A stretch of 64,000 bases of DNA from Streptomyces coelicoflavus (GTDB lineage: Bacteria; Actinomycetota; Actinomycetes; Streptomycetales; Streptomycetaceae), in NCBI RefSeq assembly GCF_003112555.1, contig NZ_BEWB01000018.1, forward strand, positions 1 to 64,000, given 5' to 3'. The notes under the pieces were generated by a model. That model was not told the origin of the DNA, made no database searches, and was given only the letters and a program-made list of their open reading frames with translations. A program made the position numbers and the translations under genes. Positions 33,403-41,563 of this stretch are shown piece by piece. Within the stretch, counting starts at the first letter, position 1, and every line of letters starts with the position of its first letter.

Positions 33403-34179
33403 ATGGGTGGCGAGAGCACGACACGTACGGCCCCGCGCGGTGGCGGAGCGAACAAGGGCGCGGTGGGCGGCCGGACCGGGCAGCGGCTGTCCGGCATCGC
33501 GGTGGCGCTGGGTCTGGTGCTGTTCCTCGGCGGTTTCGCCTGGGGTGCGGTGGTCTACCGCCCCTACACCGTGCCGACCAGCTCGATGACGCCGACGATC
33601 GACGCCGGTGACCGGGTCCTGGCGCAGCGCATCGACGGCGCCGACGTCCGCCGCGGTGACGTCGTCGTGTTCAAGGACGCGACCTGGGCCAACGCCCCGA
33701 TGGTCAAGCGGGTCGTCGCCGTCGGCGGGGACACCGTCTCGTGCTGCCAGAAGGGCAAGCTGAAGGTCAACGGCAAGGTGATCGACGAGCCGTACCTGCC
33801 CGCCGGCACCCCGGCCGAGATCAGCGACTTCCAGACGGTGACCGTCCCGGAGGGCCGCCTGTTCCTGCTCGGCGACGAGCGCGACAACTCCGTCGACTCC
33901 ACCGCCCACCTCACCGACGCGGCCGGCGGCACCGTGTCGCGCGGCGCCGTGGACGCCCGCGTGGACGCCGTGGCCTGGCCGATGAACGGCATGCTGGAGC
34001 GGCCGACCGGCTTCGAGACGCTGGGCGACCTGTCCTCGCCCGGTCCGCTGCGGACCGTCGTCGTCCTGGTGATCGCCGGGGCCGTGCTGATCCTGGGCGG
34101 CGCGGCCTACGGCCCGCTCGCCCAGCGCGCGGGGGCCTCCCGGGCCCGCAAGGGAGCGGAGCCGGCCGGTGGGCGCTGA
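33403..34179 (+). CDS. sipZ: Type I signal peptidase SipZ
   Basis: A 258-residue signal peptidase with two membrane spans (residues ~28-46 and ~217-236). Catalytic serine is in VPTSSMTPTI, lysine in MVKRVVAVGGD, followed by LGDERDNSVDS; the usual His in GDHR is Glu here, still within family variation. It starts a second operon with the NUDIX gene, which overlaps its end by 11 bases. A TAAGGT eight bases before the ATG could be a -10, or its AAGGTG a Shine-Dalgarno. Confidence 0.93.
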   Translation: MGGESTTRTAPRGGGANKGAVGGRTGQRLSGIAVALGLVLFLGGFAWGAVVYRPYTVPTSSMTPTIDAGDRVLAQRIDGADVRRGDVVVFKDATWANAPMVKRVVAVGGDTVSCCQKGKLKVNGKVIDEPYLPAGTPAEISDFQTVTVPEGRLFLLGDERDNSVDSTAHLTDAAGGTVSRGAVDARVDAVAWPMNGMLERPTGFETLGDLSSPGPLRTVVVLVIAGAVLILGGAAYGPLAQRAGASRARKGAEPAGGR

Positions 34180-34699
34180 GGTGACGCCGGCGGGGCAGGA
34201 CACCTATGAGGGCGGCCTGCGCCGGGTCGCCCGGGTCGTGCTGCTCGACCCGGAGGACCGCATCCTGCTGCTGCACGGGCACGAACCGGACGACCCGGCC
34301 GACGACTGGTGGTTCACCCCCGGTGGCGGTGTGGAGGGCGACGAGACCCGTGAGGAGGCCGCCCGGCGCGAACTCCTGGAGGAGACCGGCATCACCGACG
34401 TCGAACTCGGCCCGGTGCTGTGGCGGCGCAGGTGCTCCTTCCCCTTCGCGGGCCGCCGTTGGGACCAGGACGAGTGGTACTACCTGGCCCGCACCGCCCG
34501 GACCGCCACCGAGGCGGTCGGCCCCGGCCTCACCGAACTGGAGCGGCGCAGCGTCGCCGGAGCGCGCTGGTGGACGTGTGAGGAACTGACCCGGGCACGT
34601 GAGACGGTGTATCCGACCAGACTCGCCGGGCTGCTGCGCACGCTGCTCGACGAAGGTCCCCCGGCCGGTCCGGTGACCCTGGACACCGAAATCGTCTAG
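34169..34699 (+). CDS. NUDIX hydrolase (MutT-like)
   Basis: A 176-residue NUDIX enzyme that would hydrolyse a nucleoside diphosphate linked to another group. The NUDIX box is complete: GGVEGDETREEAARRELLEETG at residues ~52-73. Substrate cannot be read from sequence. The GTG start overlaps the sipZ 3' end by 11 bases, so the two are coupled. Confidence 0.88.
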   Translation: MGAEVTPAGQDTYEGGLRRVARVVLLDPEDRILLLHGHEPDDPADDWWFTPGGGVEGDETREEAARRELLEETGITDVELGPVLWRRRCSFPFAGRRWDQDEWYYLARTARTATEAVGPGLTELERRSVAGARWWTCEELTRARETVYPTRLAGLLRTLLDEGPPAGPVTLDTEIV

Positions 34700-34755
34700 G
34701 GGCACGCGGGACTGGCGCACAATGGGGTGACCGCACGGCTGAAGGGGAACATGCC

Positions 34756-35064
34756 ATGAGCGCCGAGGACCTCGAGAAGTACGAGACCGAGATGGAGCTC
34801 AAGCTCTACCGGGAGTACCGCGACGTCGTCGGTCTGTTCAAATACGTGATCGAGACCGAGCGGCGTTTCTACCTCACCAACGACTACGAGATGCAGGTGC
34901 ACTCGGTCCAGGGCGAGGTGTTCTTCGAGGTCTCCATGGCTGATGCCTGGGTGTGGGACATGTACCGGCCGGCCCGGTTCGTCAAGCAGGTGAGGGTGTT
35001 GACGTTCAGGGACGTGAACATCGAGGAGCTGAACAAGAGCGACCTGGAGCTCCCGGGCGGGTGA
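34756..35064 (+). CDS. DUF2469 family conserved actinobacterial protein
   Basis: A 102-residue acidic protein (SAEDLEKYETEMELKLYREY, then WVWDMYRPARFVKQVRVLTF) of a family restricted to actinobacteria and always near yraN, comM and dprA or the signal peptidase genes. Its function is not established. AAGGGGA precedes the ATG by about eight bases. A CGCACAATGG element at 34717-34726 resembles the sequence upstream of rpsP and may be part of a promoter. Confidence 0.85.
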   Translation: MSAEDLEKYETEMELKLYREYRDVVGLFKYVIETERRFYLTNDYEMQVHSVQGEVFFEVSMADAWVWDMYRPARFVKQVRVLTFRDVNIEELNKSDLELPGG

Positions 35065-35152
35065 CGGAGTTGTCCACAACCGGTGAGTAGCTCACCGTGA
35101 GTGATGGGCTCGTAACTTCTGCGTGATCGTTGGTGCCGGAGGTGGTGCCGAC

Positions 35153-35515
35153 ATGAACGCACGAGGTGCGCTGGGCAAGTACGGCGAGACGCTCGCCGCC
35201 CGCCGGCTGGCCGGAGCCGGAATGACCGTCCTGGAGCGGAACTGGCGCTGCGGCAGGACCGGCGAGATCGACATCGTGGCCCGCGACGGCGACGTCCTGG
35301 TCGTCTGCGAGGTCAAGACGCGCAGGGGCGGCTCCTTCGAGCACCCGATGGCCGCCGTGACCCCGGACAAGGCGGAGCGGCTGCGGCGGCTCGCCGGCCG
35401 CTGGATCCAGACCCACGGAGGAGCCCCGCCCGGCGGGGTCCGCATCGACCTGGTCGGCGTGCTCCTCCCGCGGCGCGGCGCCCCCGTGGTCGAACACGCC
35501 CGGGGGGTGGCGTGA
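35153..35515 (+). CDS. yraN: UPF0102 / YraN family nuclease-fold protein
   Basis: A 120-residue protein of the YraN family. It keeps the PD-(D/E)xK-type core: GEIDIVARDGDVLVVCEVKTRRG, with Asp, Glu and Lys in place. A DNA-end or recombination role is suspected from the fold and from linkage to comM and dprA. ATG 35153 has GGAGGTGG upstream. The TGA overlaps the comM start. Confidence 0.88.
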   Translation: MNARGALGKYGETLAARRLAGAGMTVLERNWRCGRTGEIDIVARDGDVLVVCEVKTRRGGSFEHPMAAVTPDKAERLRRLAGRWIQTHGGAPPGGVRIDLVGVLLPRRGAPVVEHARGVA

Positions 35516-37152
35516 TGGCGTTCGCGCGTACGTGCTCGGTGGCGCTCGTCGGCGTCGAGGGCGTGGTGGTCGAGGTCCAGGCCGACCTGGAACCGGGAGT
35601 GGCGGCGTTCACGCTGGTGGGGCTGCCGGACAAGAGCCTCACCGAGAGCCGGGACCGGGTACGGGCGGCCGTGGTGAACTCGGGCGCCGAGTGGCCCCAG
35701 AAGAAGCTGACGGTGGGACTCAGCCCGGCCTCGGTGCCCAAGAGCGGCAGCGGCTTCGACCTCGCCGTCGCCGCGAGCGTCCTGGGCGCCGCGGAACGGA
35801 TCGACCCGCGGGTGCTCGCCGACATCGTGATGATCGGCGAGCTGGGCCTGGACGGCCGGGTGCGGCCGGTGCGCGGCATCCTGCCGGCGGTACTCGCCGC
35901 GGCCGAGGCCGGCTACGAACAGGTGGTCGTACCGGAGTGCGCCGCCGCCGAGGCGTCGCTGGTGCCGGGAGTGTCGGTGCTCGGGGTGCGCAGCCTGCGC
36001 CAGCTGATCGCCGTCCTCGCCGACGAACCCGTGCCGGAGGAGGAACAGGACCTTCAGGGCCGCCCCGACCCGCTCATGGCCGGCCTGCGGATGCCCGGCA
36101 CCGGCGCGGCCACCGGAATGCACAGCATCGGAGCGGCCCAGCACGACCATGGTCACGAGCACGGCCACGACCTCGCCGACGTCGTCGGACAGGAGTCGGC
36201 CCGCACGGCCGTGGAGGTCGCCGCGGCCGGCCGCCACCACCTGTTCCTGGAAGGCCCGCCCGGCGCCGGCAAGACCATGCTCGCCGAACGGCTGCCCGCG
36301 ATCCTGCCCCGGCTCGTCCGTGCCGAGTCCCTCGAGGTCACCGCCGTGCACTCGGTGGCGGGGCTGCTGCCGCCGGGCAGGCCACTGATCGACGTGGCCC
36401 CCTACTGCGCTCCCCACCACTCCGCCACGATGCAGGCCCTCGTCGGCGGCGGCCCCGGCATCGCGCGGCCGGGAGCGGTGTCGCTGGCCCATCGGGGCGT
36501 CCTGTTCCTGGACGAAACACCGGAATTCAGCAGTCACGCGCTGGACGCTCTGCGCCAGCCGCTGGAGGCCGGGCACGTCGTCATCGCGCGCAGCGCGGGC
36601 GTGGTGCGCTTCCCGGCGCGGTTCCTGATGGTGCTCGCCGCCAATCCCTGCCCCTGCGGGCGGTTCTCGCGGACCGACGAGCTGTGCGAGTGCTCGCCGG
36701 CGGCGATCCGCCGCTACCAGGCCAGGCTGTCCGGGCCGCTGCTCGACCGGGTCGACCTGCGCGTCGAGGTGGACCGGGTCACACGCAGCCAGCTGGCGGG
36801 GGACGGACCCCGGGGCGACTCCACCGCCGCCGTCGCCGACCGGGTGCGCGCGGCCCGGGAGCGGGCTGCCGCGCGCCTCGCGGGCACGCCGTGGCGGTCG
36901 AACAGCGAGGTGCCCGGCCGTGAGCTGCGCAGCCGCTGGCGTGCCGCGCCCGGGGCGCTGGAGGAGGCGGAGCGCAGCCTGGAACGCGGCGTGCTCACCG
37001 CCCGCGGACTCGACCGGGTCCTGCGCGTGGCCTGGACCGTCGCCGACCTCGTCGGCCACGACCGCCCCGTAGCGGGGGACGTCGCCCTGGCGCTGCAGTT
37101 GCGCACCGGTGTGCCGCGGGGCGTTCCGATGGCTCTGGGAGCACTGACGTGA
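35515..37152 (+). CDS. comM: YifB/ComM-family Mg-chelatase-like AAA+ ATPase
   Basis: A 545-residue AAA+ protein. The N-terminal ChlI-like domain (FTLVGLPDKSLTESRDRVRAA) leads to Walker A GPPGAGKTM and Walker B GVLFLDE. A Cys cluster NPCPCGRFSRTDELCECSP follows, then a C-terminal Mg-chelatase domain. ComM proteins are hexameric helicases promoting branch migration during integration of transformed DNA. Streptomyces is not known to be naturally competent, so its role here is open. A His-rich stretch (HDHGHEHGHD) near residues 205-215 is unusual. ATG 35515 overlaps the yraN stop; dprA overlaps its end. Confidence 0.92.
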   Translation: MAFARTCSVALVGVEGVVVEVQADLEPGVAAFTLVGLPDKSLTESRDRVRAAVVNSGAEWPQKKLTVGLSPASVPKSGSGFDLAVAASVLGAAERIDPRVLADIVMIGELGLDGRVRPVRGILPAVLAAAEAGYEQVVVPECAAAEASLVPGVSVLGVRSLRQLIAVLADEPVPEEEQDLQGRPDPLMAGLRMPGTGAATGMHSIGAAQHDHGHEHGHDLADVVGQESARTAVEVAAAGRHHLFLEGPPGAGKTMLAERLPAILPRLVRAESLEVTAVHSVAGLLPPGRPLIDVAPYCAPHHSATMQALVGGGPGIARPGAVSLAHRGVLFLDETPEFSSHALDALRQPLEAGHVVIARSAGVVRFPARFLMVLAANPCPCGRFSRTDELCECSPAAIRRYQARLSGPLLDRVDLRVEVDRVTRSQLAGDGPRGDSTAAVADRVRAARERAAARLAGTPWRSNSEVPGRELRSRWRAAPGALEEAERSLERGVLTARGLDRVLRVAWTVADLVGHDRPVAGDVALALQLRTGVPRGVPMALGALT

Positions 37153-38780
37153 GCGGGGGAGCCGGGCCGACGGGGGACGGCGCCATGAACAGGGACGCGG
37201 CGCAGCCGGGGAAAGACGCCCTCTTCCGCGCCGACGCCCTGTTCTGCGGCGGCGGTGGTCAGGTCGAGGGCGACTCCTCAGGGGGAGGTGATCCCGGCGA
37301 GGGTGACGCGGTGACGCGTGCTGTGCCCCGGGACGACGGTCGGGAGAGGAGGGCGGACCAGACGGAGGGGGACGGGACAGAGATCGGCGGCGCAGGGGGT
37401 GACGACCTGCCGGCCGGGCCGACCCCTGGGGCCGGGATGCCCGGCACGGGGGCGAGATCCGGCGCGGCGGGGACGGACGGCGTGGCCGTCGGAGGTGCCG
37501 TCGTCGGGTTCCGCAGCGTCGGTGGGCAGGCAGACGCAAGCGCGGACGCGGATGTGGGGGCCGGTGGAGGAGGTGGGATCGCGGGCGTCCGCACCGACGT
37601 CCGCGGCGGCAGGAGCACGGCGCCGGGCGACACGGCGGCCGAGGGCGAGTTGCTGGGCCGGGTCTTCCTCGCCCGGGTTCTCGAACCCGGCGACGAGACC
37701 GGCGGCCGGTGGGTGCGTGAGCGCGGCGTCCTGGAAGTGGTGCGGCGCCTGCGCGAGGGCGGACGCGCCCTGCCGGGGGTGAGCGCGAAGCGCTGGGCCG
37801 GCCTGTGTGCCCGGGCGGGTCTGGCCGACCCGTGTCGTGACCTGGCCGTCGCCCGGTCCGCGGGGGCGCGGTTCGTGGTCCCCGGGACCGCCGAGTGGCC
37901 GGGGCAGCTCGACGACCTCGGTGATGCCCGGCCGCTCGGGCTGTGGGTGCGGGGCACGCCCAGTCTGCGCATGTGGGCGCTGCGGTCGGTCGCCGTCGTC
38001 GGCGCCCGCGCCTGCACCGAGTACGGCGCCCACATGGCCGCCACCCTCGCCGCCGGCCTGGCCGAGCGGGGCTGGGTGGTGGTGTCCGGCGGTGCCTACG
38101 GCGTCGACGGCGCCGCACACCGGGGTGCCCTGGGCGCCGGCGGCGTCACGGCGGCGGTGCTGGCCTGCGGGGTCGACCGTCCCTACCCGCCCGGGCACAC
38201 CGCGCTGATCACCAGGATCGCCGAGCAGGGGCTGGTCGTCGGAGAGCTGCCGCCCGGCGATCACCCGACGCCGAGCAGATTCGTCCTACGCAACCGGGTC
38301 ATCGCCGCGCTCACCCGGGGCACCGTGGTGGTCGAGGCCGCCTACCGCAGCGGTTCGCTGGTCACCGCCCGCGCGGCCCGGCGTCTGGGGCGCCACGTGA
38401 TGGGCGTGCCCGGACCGGCGACCAGCGCGCTCTCCACGGGGGTGCACGAACTGCTGCGCGGCGACGCGGTGCTCGTCGGCGACGCCGCAGAAGTGGTCGA
38501 ACTGGTCGGCGACATGGGGGAGCTGCCTCCGGAGCGGCGCGGGCCGGTTCTCCCCACCGATCTGCTGGAGCCCCGGACCCGACAGGTGCTGGCCGGGCTC
38601 CCCGGCCGGGGGACGGCGACGGCGGCGGAGGTGGCACGCCGTGCCCAGACCACCGGCGACGACGCGACCGCGAGACTGTACGAGCTTCGAGCGCTTGGTT
38701 ACGTCGAACGACACGGCGACGGCTGGAAGTTGACACGCCAGGCGATGATCTCGATTCGCGGCGGTCGCAGCCCGCGCTGA
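37149..38780 (+). CDS. dprA: DNA-processing protein DprA with long Gly-rich N-terminal extension
   Basis: A 543-residue protein. The DprA Rossmann core spans about residues 250-440 (VAVVGARACTEYGAHMAATL, SGGAYGVDGAAHRGAL, RNRVIAALTRGTVVVEA, RLGRHVMGVPGP) and a winged-helix domain ends it. DprA loads RecA on single-stranded DNA. About 160 N-terminal residues are Gly/Asp/Ala-rich low complexity that the family lacks; the true start could be internal, for example near GTG 37312. GTG 37149 overlaps the comM stop, which favours the long form. Confidence 0.85.
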   Translation: MSGGAGPTGDGAMNRDAAQPGKDALFRADALFCGGGGQVEGDSSGGGDPGEGDAVTRAVPRDDGRERRADQTEGDGTEIGGAGGDDLPAGPTPGAGMPGTGARSGAAGTDGVAVGGAVVGFRSVGGQADASADADVGAGGGGGIAGVRTDVRGGRSTAPGDTAAEGELLGRVFLARVLEPGDETGGRWVRERGVLEVVRRLREGGRALPGVSAKRWAGLCARAGLADPCRDLAVARSAGARFVVPGTAEWPGQLDDLGDARPLGLWVRGTPSLRMWALRSVAVVGARACTEYGAHMAATLAAGLAERGWVVVSGGAYGVDGAAHRGALGAGGVTAAVLACGVDRPYPPGHTALITRIAEQGLVVGELPPGDHPTPSRFVLRNRVIAALTRGTVVVEAAYRSGSLVTARAARRLGRHVMGVPGPATSALSTGVHELLRGDAVLVGDAAEVVELVGDMGELPPERRGPVLPTDLLEPRTRQVLAGLPGRGTATAAEVARRAQTTGDDATARLYELRALGYVERHGDGWKLTRQAMISIRGGRSPR

Positions 38781-38847
38781 CGCACCGTGTTCGGCCGTCC
38801 GGGGGAAGCCCGACGCCCCTGGGGATTCCGGCAGTTGGGGTATTCGA

Positions 38848-38912
38848 ATGATCACCCAGAGCGATCATCGTCCCCCCTGTAGAGCGTTCGGCGGAACGTA
38901 TCTGCGTAGGGT
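38848..38912 (+). promoter_or_regulatory. whiG upstream region: inverted repeats and possible -10
   Basis: ATGATC (38848-38853) and GATCAT (38863-38868) form an inverted repeat. CGTTC (38885-38889) and GAACG (38894-38898) form another, followed by TAGGGT (38907-38912), a good -10 about 150 bp upstream of whiG. Spacing puts the second repeat over the -35 region. Confidence 0.45.
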
Positions 38913-39062
38913 CCCCGCCCACTCCTTCGCACACCGCGACGGCCCAGTCACGCTACGCTCACGATGACCCCCACGCAGACGGCCGACGACAGGCGACAAC
39001 CAGAAAGCAGACCGGCGGCCTCAGGCACACGACATCACGGCAGAAACGGCACTAGGCGACGA

Positions 39063-39905
39063 ATGCCCCAGCACACCTCCGGGTCCGACCGGGCGGCGAT
39101 CCCCCCAGCCGCCCGCGACGGTGGCAGCGTGCGACCGTCCGCCCCCTCGACACTCGACGAGCTGTGGCGGTCGTACAAGGCGACCGGCGACGAGCGGCTG
39201 CGGGAACAGCTGATCCTGCACTACTCGCCCCTCGTGAAGTACGTGGCCGGCCGGGTCAGTGTGGGACTGCCGTCCAATGTCGAGCAGGCCGACTTCGTCT
39301 CCTCCGGAGTGTTCGGGCTGATCGACGCCATCGAGAAGTTCGACGTCGACCGCGAGATCAAGTTCGAGACGTACGCGATCACCCGGATCCGGGGCGCGAT
39401 GATCGACGAACTGCGTGCGCTGGACTGGATCCCGCGCTCGGTGCGGCAGAAGGCACGCAACGTGGAGCGCGCGTACGCGACGCTGGAGGCGCGGCTGCGC
39501 CGCACCCCGTCGGAGAGCGAGGTCGCCGTGGAGATGGGGATCGCCGTGGAGGACCTCCACGCGGTCTTCAGCCAGCTGTCGCTGGCCAACGTGGTGGCCC
39601 TGGAGGAACTGCTGCACGCGGGCGGCGAGGGCGGCGACCGGCTGAGTCTGATGGACACGCTGGAGGACACCGCCGCCGACAATCCGGTGGAGGTCGCCGA
39701 GGACCGCGAGCTGCGACGGCTCCTGGCCCGGGCGATCAACACCCTGCCGGAGCGGGAGAAGACCGTCGTCACGCTGTACTACTACGAGGGCCTCACCCTC
39801 GCCGAGATCGGGAACGTGCTGGGCGTGACCGAGAGCAGAGTCAGCCAGATTCACACCAAGTCGGTGTTGCAGCTCCGCGCCAAGCTGGCCGGTTTCGGCC
39901 GCTGA
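39063..39905 (+). CDS. whiG: Sporulation RNA polymerase sigma factor WhiG
   Basis: A 280-residue FliA-family sigma factor that commits aerial hyphae to sporulation, activating whiH, whiI and related genes. Regions are plain: sigma-2 (LILHYSPLVKYVAGRVSVGL, FGLIDAIEKFDVDREIKFET), sigma-3 (RTPSESEVAVEMGI) and sigma-4 (LPEREKTVVTLYYYEGLTL, then the helix-turn-helix TESRVSQIHTKSVLQ). ATG 39063 gives the WhiG N-terminus MPQHTSGSDRAA and the exact known length; the frame continues upstream without support. Its anti-sigma control (RsiG with c-di-GMP) is encoded elsewhere. Confidence 0.96.
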   Translation: MPQHTSGSDRAAIPPAARDGGSVRPSAPSTLDELWRSYKATGDERLREQLILHYSPLVKYVAGRVSVGLPSNVEQADFVSSGVFGLIDAIEKFDVDREIKFETYAITRIRGAMIDELRALDWIPRSVRQKARNVERAYATLEARLRRTPSESEVAVEMGIAVEDLHAVFSQLSLANVVALEELLHAGGEGGDRLSLMDTLEDTAADNPVEVAEDRELRRLLARAINTLPEREKTVVTLYYYEGLTLAEIGNVLGVTESRVSQIHTKSVLQLRAKLAGFGR

Positions 39906-39997
39906 CCTGGGGTTTCGGCGCGGTGCGCGTCGGCGTCGGCGCGGCGGCCGGTGGTCGTCCGGCCGGTGAGTGACTCCCGTCCGGGGTGCCGCGTCCG

Positions 39998-40003
39998 TAA
40001 AGT
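39998..40003 (+). promoter_or_regulatory. -10 element of a probable leaderless tetR-type gene
   Basis: TAAAGT ends six bases before GTG 40010, and no Shine-Dalgarno is present. Confidence 0.5.
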
Positions 40004-40009
40004 GGTGAC

Positions 40010-40591
40010 GTGCCAAGGATTCGAGCGGCCTCTGTGGCCGAGCACCGGTCGATGCAGCGTGCCGCCCTGCTGGACGCGGCACGCTCCCTGTTGTCCGACG
40101 GCGGAACGGAGGCGCTGACCTTCCCCGCCCTCGCCGAACGGACGGGCCTCGCGCGGTCGTCCGTGTACGAGTACTTCCGGTCGCGGGCGGCCGTGGTCGA
40201 GGAGCTGTGTGCCGTCGACTTCCCCGTCTGGGCGGCGGAGGTCGAGGCGGCGATGGAGCGCGAGACGGCTCCCGGGGCCAAGATCGAGGCGTATGTGCGC
40301 ACCCAGCTCGACCTGGTCGGGGACCGGCGGCACCGGGCCGTCGTGGCCATCTCCGCGAGCGAGCTGGACGCCGGCGCGCGGGAGAAGATCCGCGCCGCGC
40401 ACGGCGGGCTGGTCGCGATGATCGTCGAGGCGCTCGGCGACCTGGGGCACGACCAGCCGAGGCTGGCGGCGATGCTCCTCCAGGGCGTCGTGGACGCGGC
40501 CGTACGGCGCATCGAGCTGGGCGCGGCGGAGGAGCCCGCGGAGATCACGGAGGCGGCGGTCTCCATGGTGCTGCGGGGCGTTCGGGGCTGA
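40010..40591 (+). CDS. TetR-family transcriptional regulator
   Basis: A 193-residue regulator. The N-terminal helix-turn-helix is ALLDAARSLLSDGGTEALTF then ALAERTGLARSSVYEYFRSR (residues ~18-62). The C-terminal ligand domain is unassigned. Target and ligand are unknown. TAAAGT six bases upstream of the GTG and no ribosome site point to a leaderless mRNA. Its 3' end overlaps the converging M23 peptidase gene by 47 bases. Confidence 0.87.
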   Translation: MPRIRAASVAEHRSMQRAALLDAARSLLSDGGTEALTFPALAERTGLARSSVYEYFRSRAAVVEELCAVDFPVWAAEVEAAMERETAPGAKIEAYVRTQLDLVGDRRHRAVVAISASELDAGAREKIRAAHGGLVAMIVEALGDLGHDQPRLAAMLLQGVVDAAVRRIELGAAEEPAEITEAAVSMVLRGVRG

Positions 40592-41294
40592 CCCCCGCCC
40601 GGCCGGGCACCGGCACCCCCAGCACCGGCAGCAGCCTCGACGGACCCGCGTCCAGCAGCCACGGCGGGAGCAGGGACAGCGGGTTCAGATAGACGTCGCC
40701 GCGCAGCAGACCCCAGTGCAGGCAGCCGGTGCAGTGCGAGCCCGTCGGCTGCACCGTGCCGAGCACCTCGCCGGCCGCGACCTCGTCGCCCTCCTCCACT
40801 GTCGCCTCGACGGGCGCGTACGTGGTCCGCAGGGGCGGGTCACCCGTACCGGCCAGCTCCAGCGAGACCACGCCCCGGCCGGCGACCGGCCCCGCGAACG
40901 ACACCCGCCCCGCGGCCACCGCCCGTACCGGCGCCCCGCCCGCCGCGGCGAGGTCCACCCCGCGGTGGCCGGGGCCGTACGGGGTCGCCGGAGGCTCCCA
41001 GCCCCGCAGAACCGCTGGCCGGTCCCCGACCGGCCAGTGACGGGCCAGAGCCGGCACCACCGGGTCCGGCGCCATCGGGCCCGGCGACCTCCGCGAGGCG
41101 TCCGGCACCCCGGCCGCCGGCACCGCCCGGCCCGCCGCCGCGACCGTCACCGCGGCCGCCCCCGCCGCCGGTCGCGGCGGCTCCACGACCAGCACCGCCA
41201 GGACGGCCAGCACCGCCGGCACGGTCAGAACGGACAGGACGACCGGCAGCAGTACCGGTCGGGTCCACGCACTCACCCATCGCCTCGTTCGCAT
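40545..41294 (-). CDS. M23-family (LytM-like) peptidase, exported
   Basis: A 249-residue protein with an N-terminal signal/anchor (PVLLPVVLSVLTVPAVLAVL) and a C-terminal M23 domain. Zinc ligands are visible in GHRGVDL (HxxxD) and LHWGL (HxH-type end). It likely cleaves peptide cross-links of peptidoglycan outside the membrane. An Ala/Pro/Gly-rich linker separates the parts and a Pro-rich tail overlaps the tetR-type gene. It is transcribed divergently from rpsB. Confidence 0.85.
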   Translation of the reverse strand: MRTRRWVSAWTRPVLLPVVLSVLTVPAVLAVLAVLVVEPPRPAAGAAAVTVAAAGRAVPAAGVPDASRRSPGPMAPDPVVPALARHWPVGDRPAVLRGWEPPATPYGPGHRGVDLAAAGGAPVRAVAAGRVSFAGPVAGRGVVSLELAGTGDPPLRTTYAPVEATVEEGDEVAAGEVLGTVQPTGSHCTGCLHWGLLRGDVYLNPLSLLPPWLLDAGPSRLLPVLGVPVPGRAGVSPERPAAPWRPPPP

Positions 41295-41390
41295 GCGGAC
41301 ACCGTCCCGCGCCCGGCCGATCGACGCCCGGCCCTGTGGACCGCGCCCCGGTTGTGGACAGCCGCGTCACCCGGTACCCCGCGGGTCCCG

Positions 41391-41396
41391 TACACT
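41391..41396 (+). promoter_or_regulatory. -10 of the likely rpsB promoter
   Basis: TACACT at 41391-41396 is a near-consensus -10 with a weak -35. It predicts a 5' leader of about 160 nt before rpsB, long enough for S2-type autoregulation. Confidence 0.5.
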
Positions 41397-41563
41397 TCTG
41401 GTGGCGATCCGGGTCACCGGGTCGACTTCGCACGCCCCGACACGAGGCCCGCACAGGTCCGTGTCAGCGCCCCTCGGTCCCTCAGGGCAGGCGCATCCGG
41501 GCGTCAGGCGCGGGAGCCGTCCGGCTCGCGCGGCACAACCGAGAAAATCAAGGAGATACGGCC

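Noticed and set aside
37259..38264. Antisense genes opposite the DprA extension
   Set aside because: Open minus-strand frames exist but have no starts with ribosome sites and no recognisable domains.
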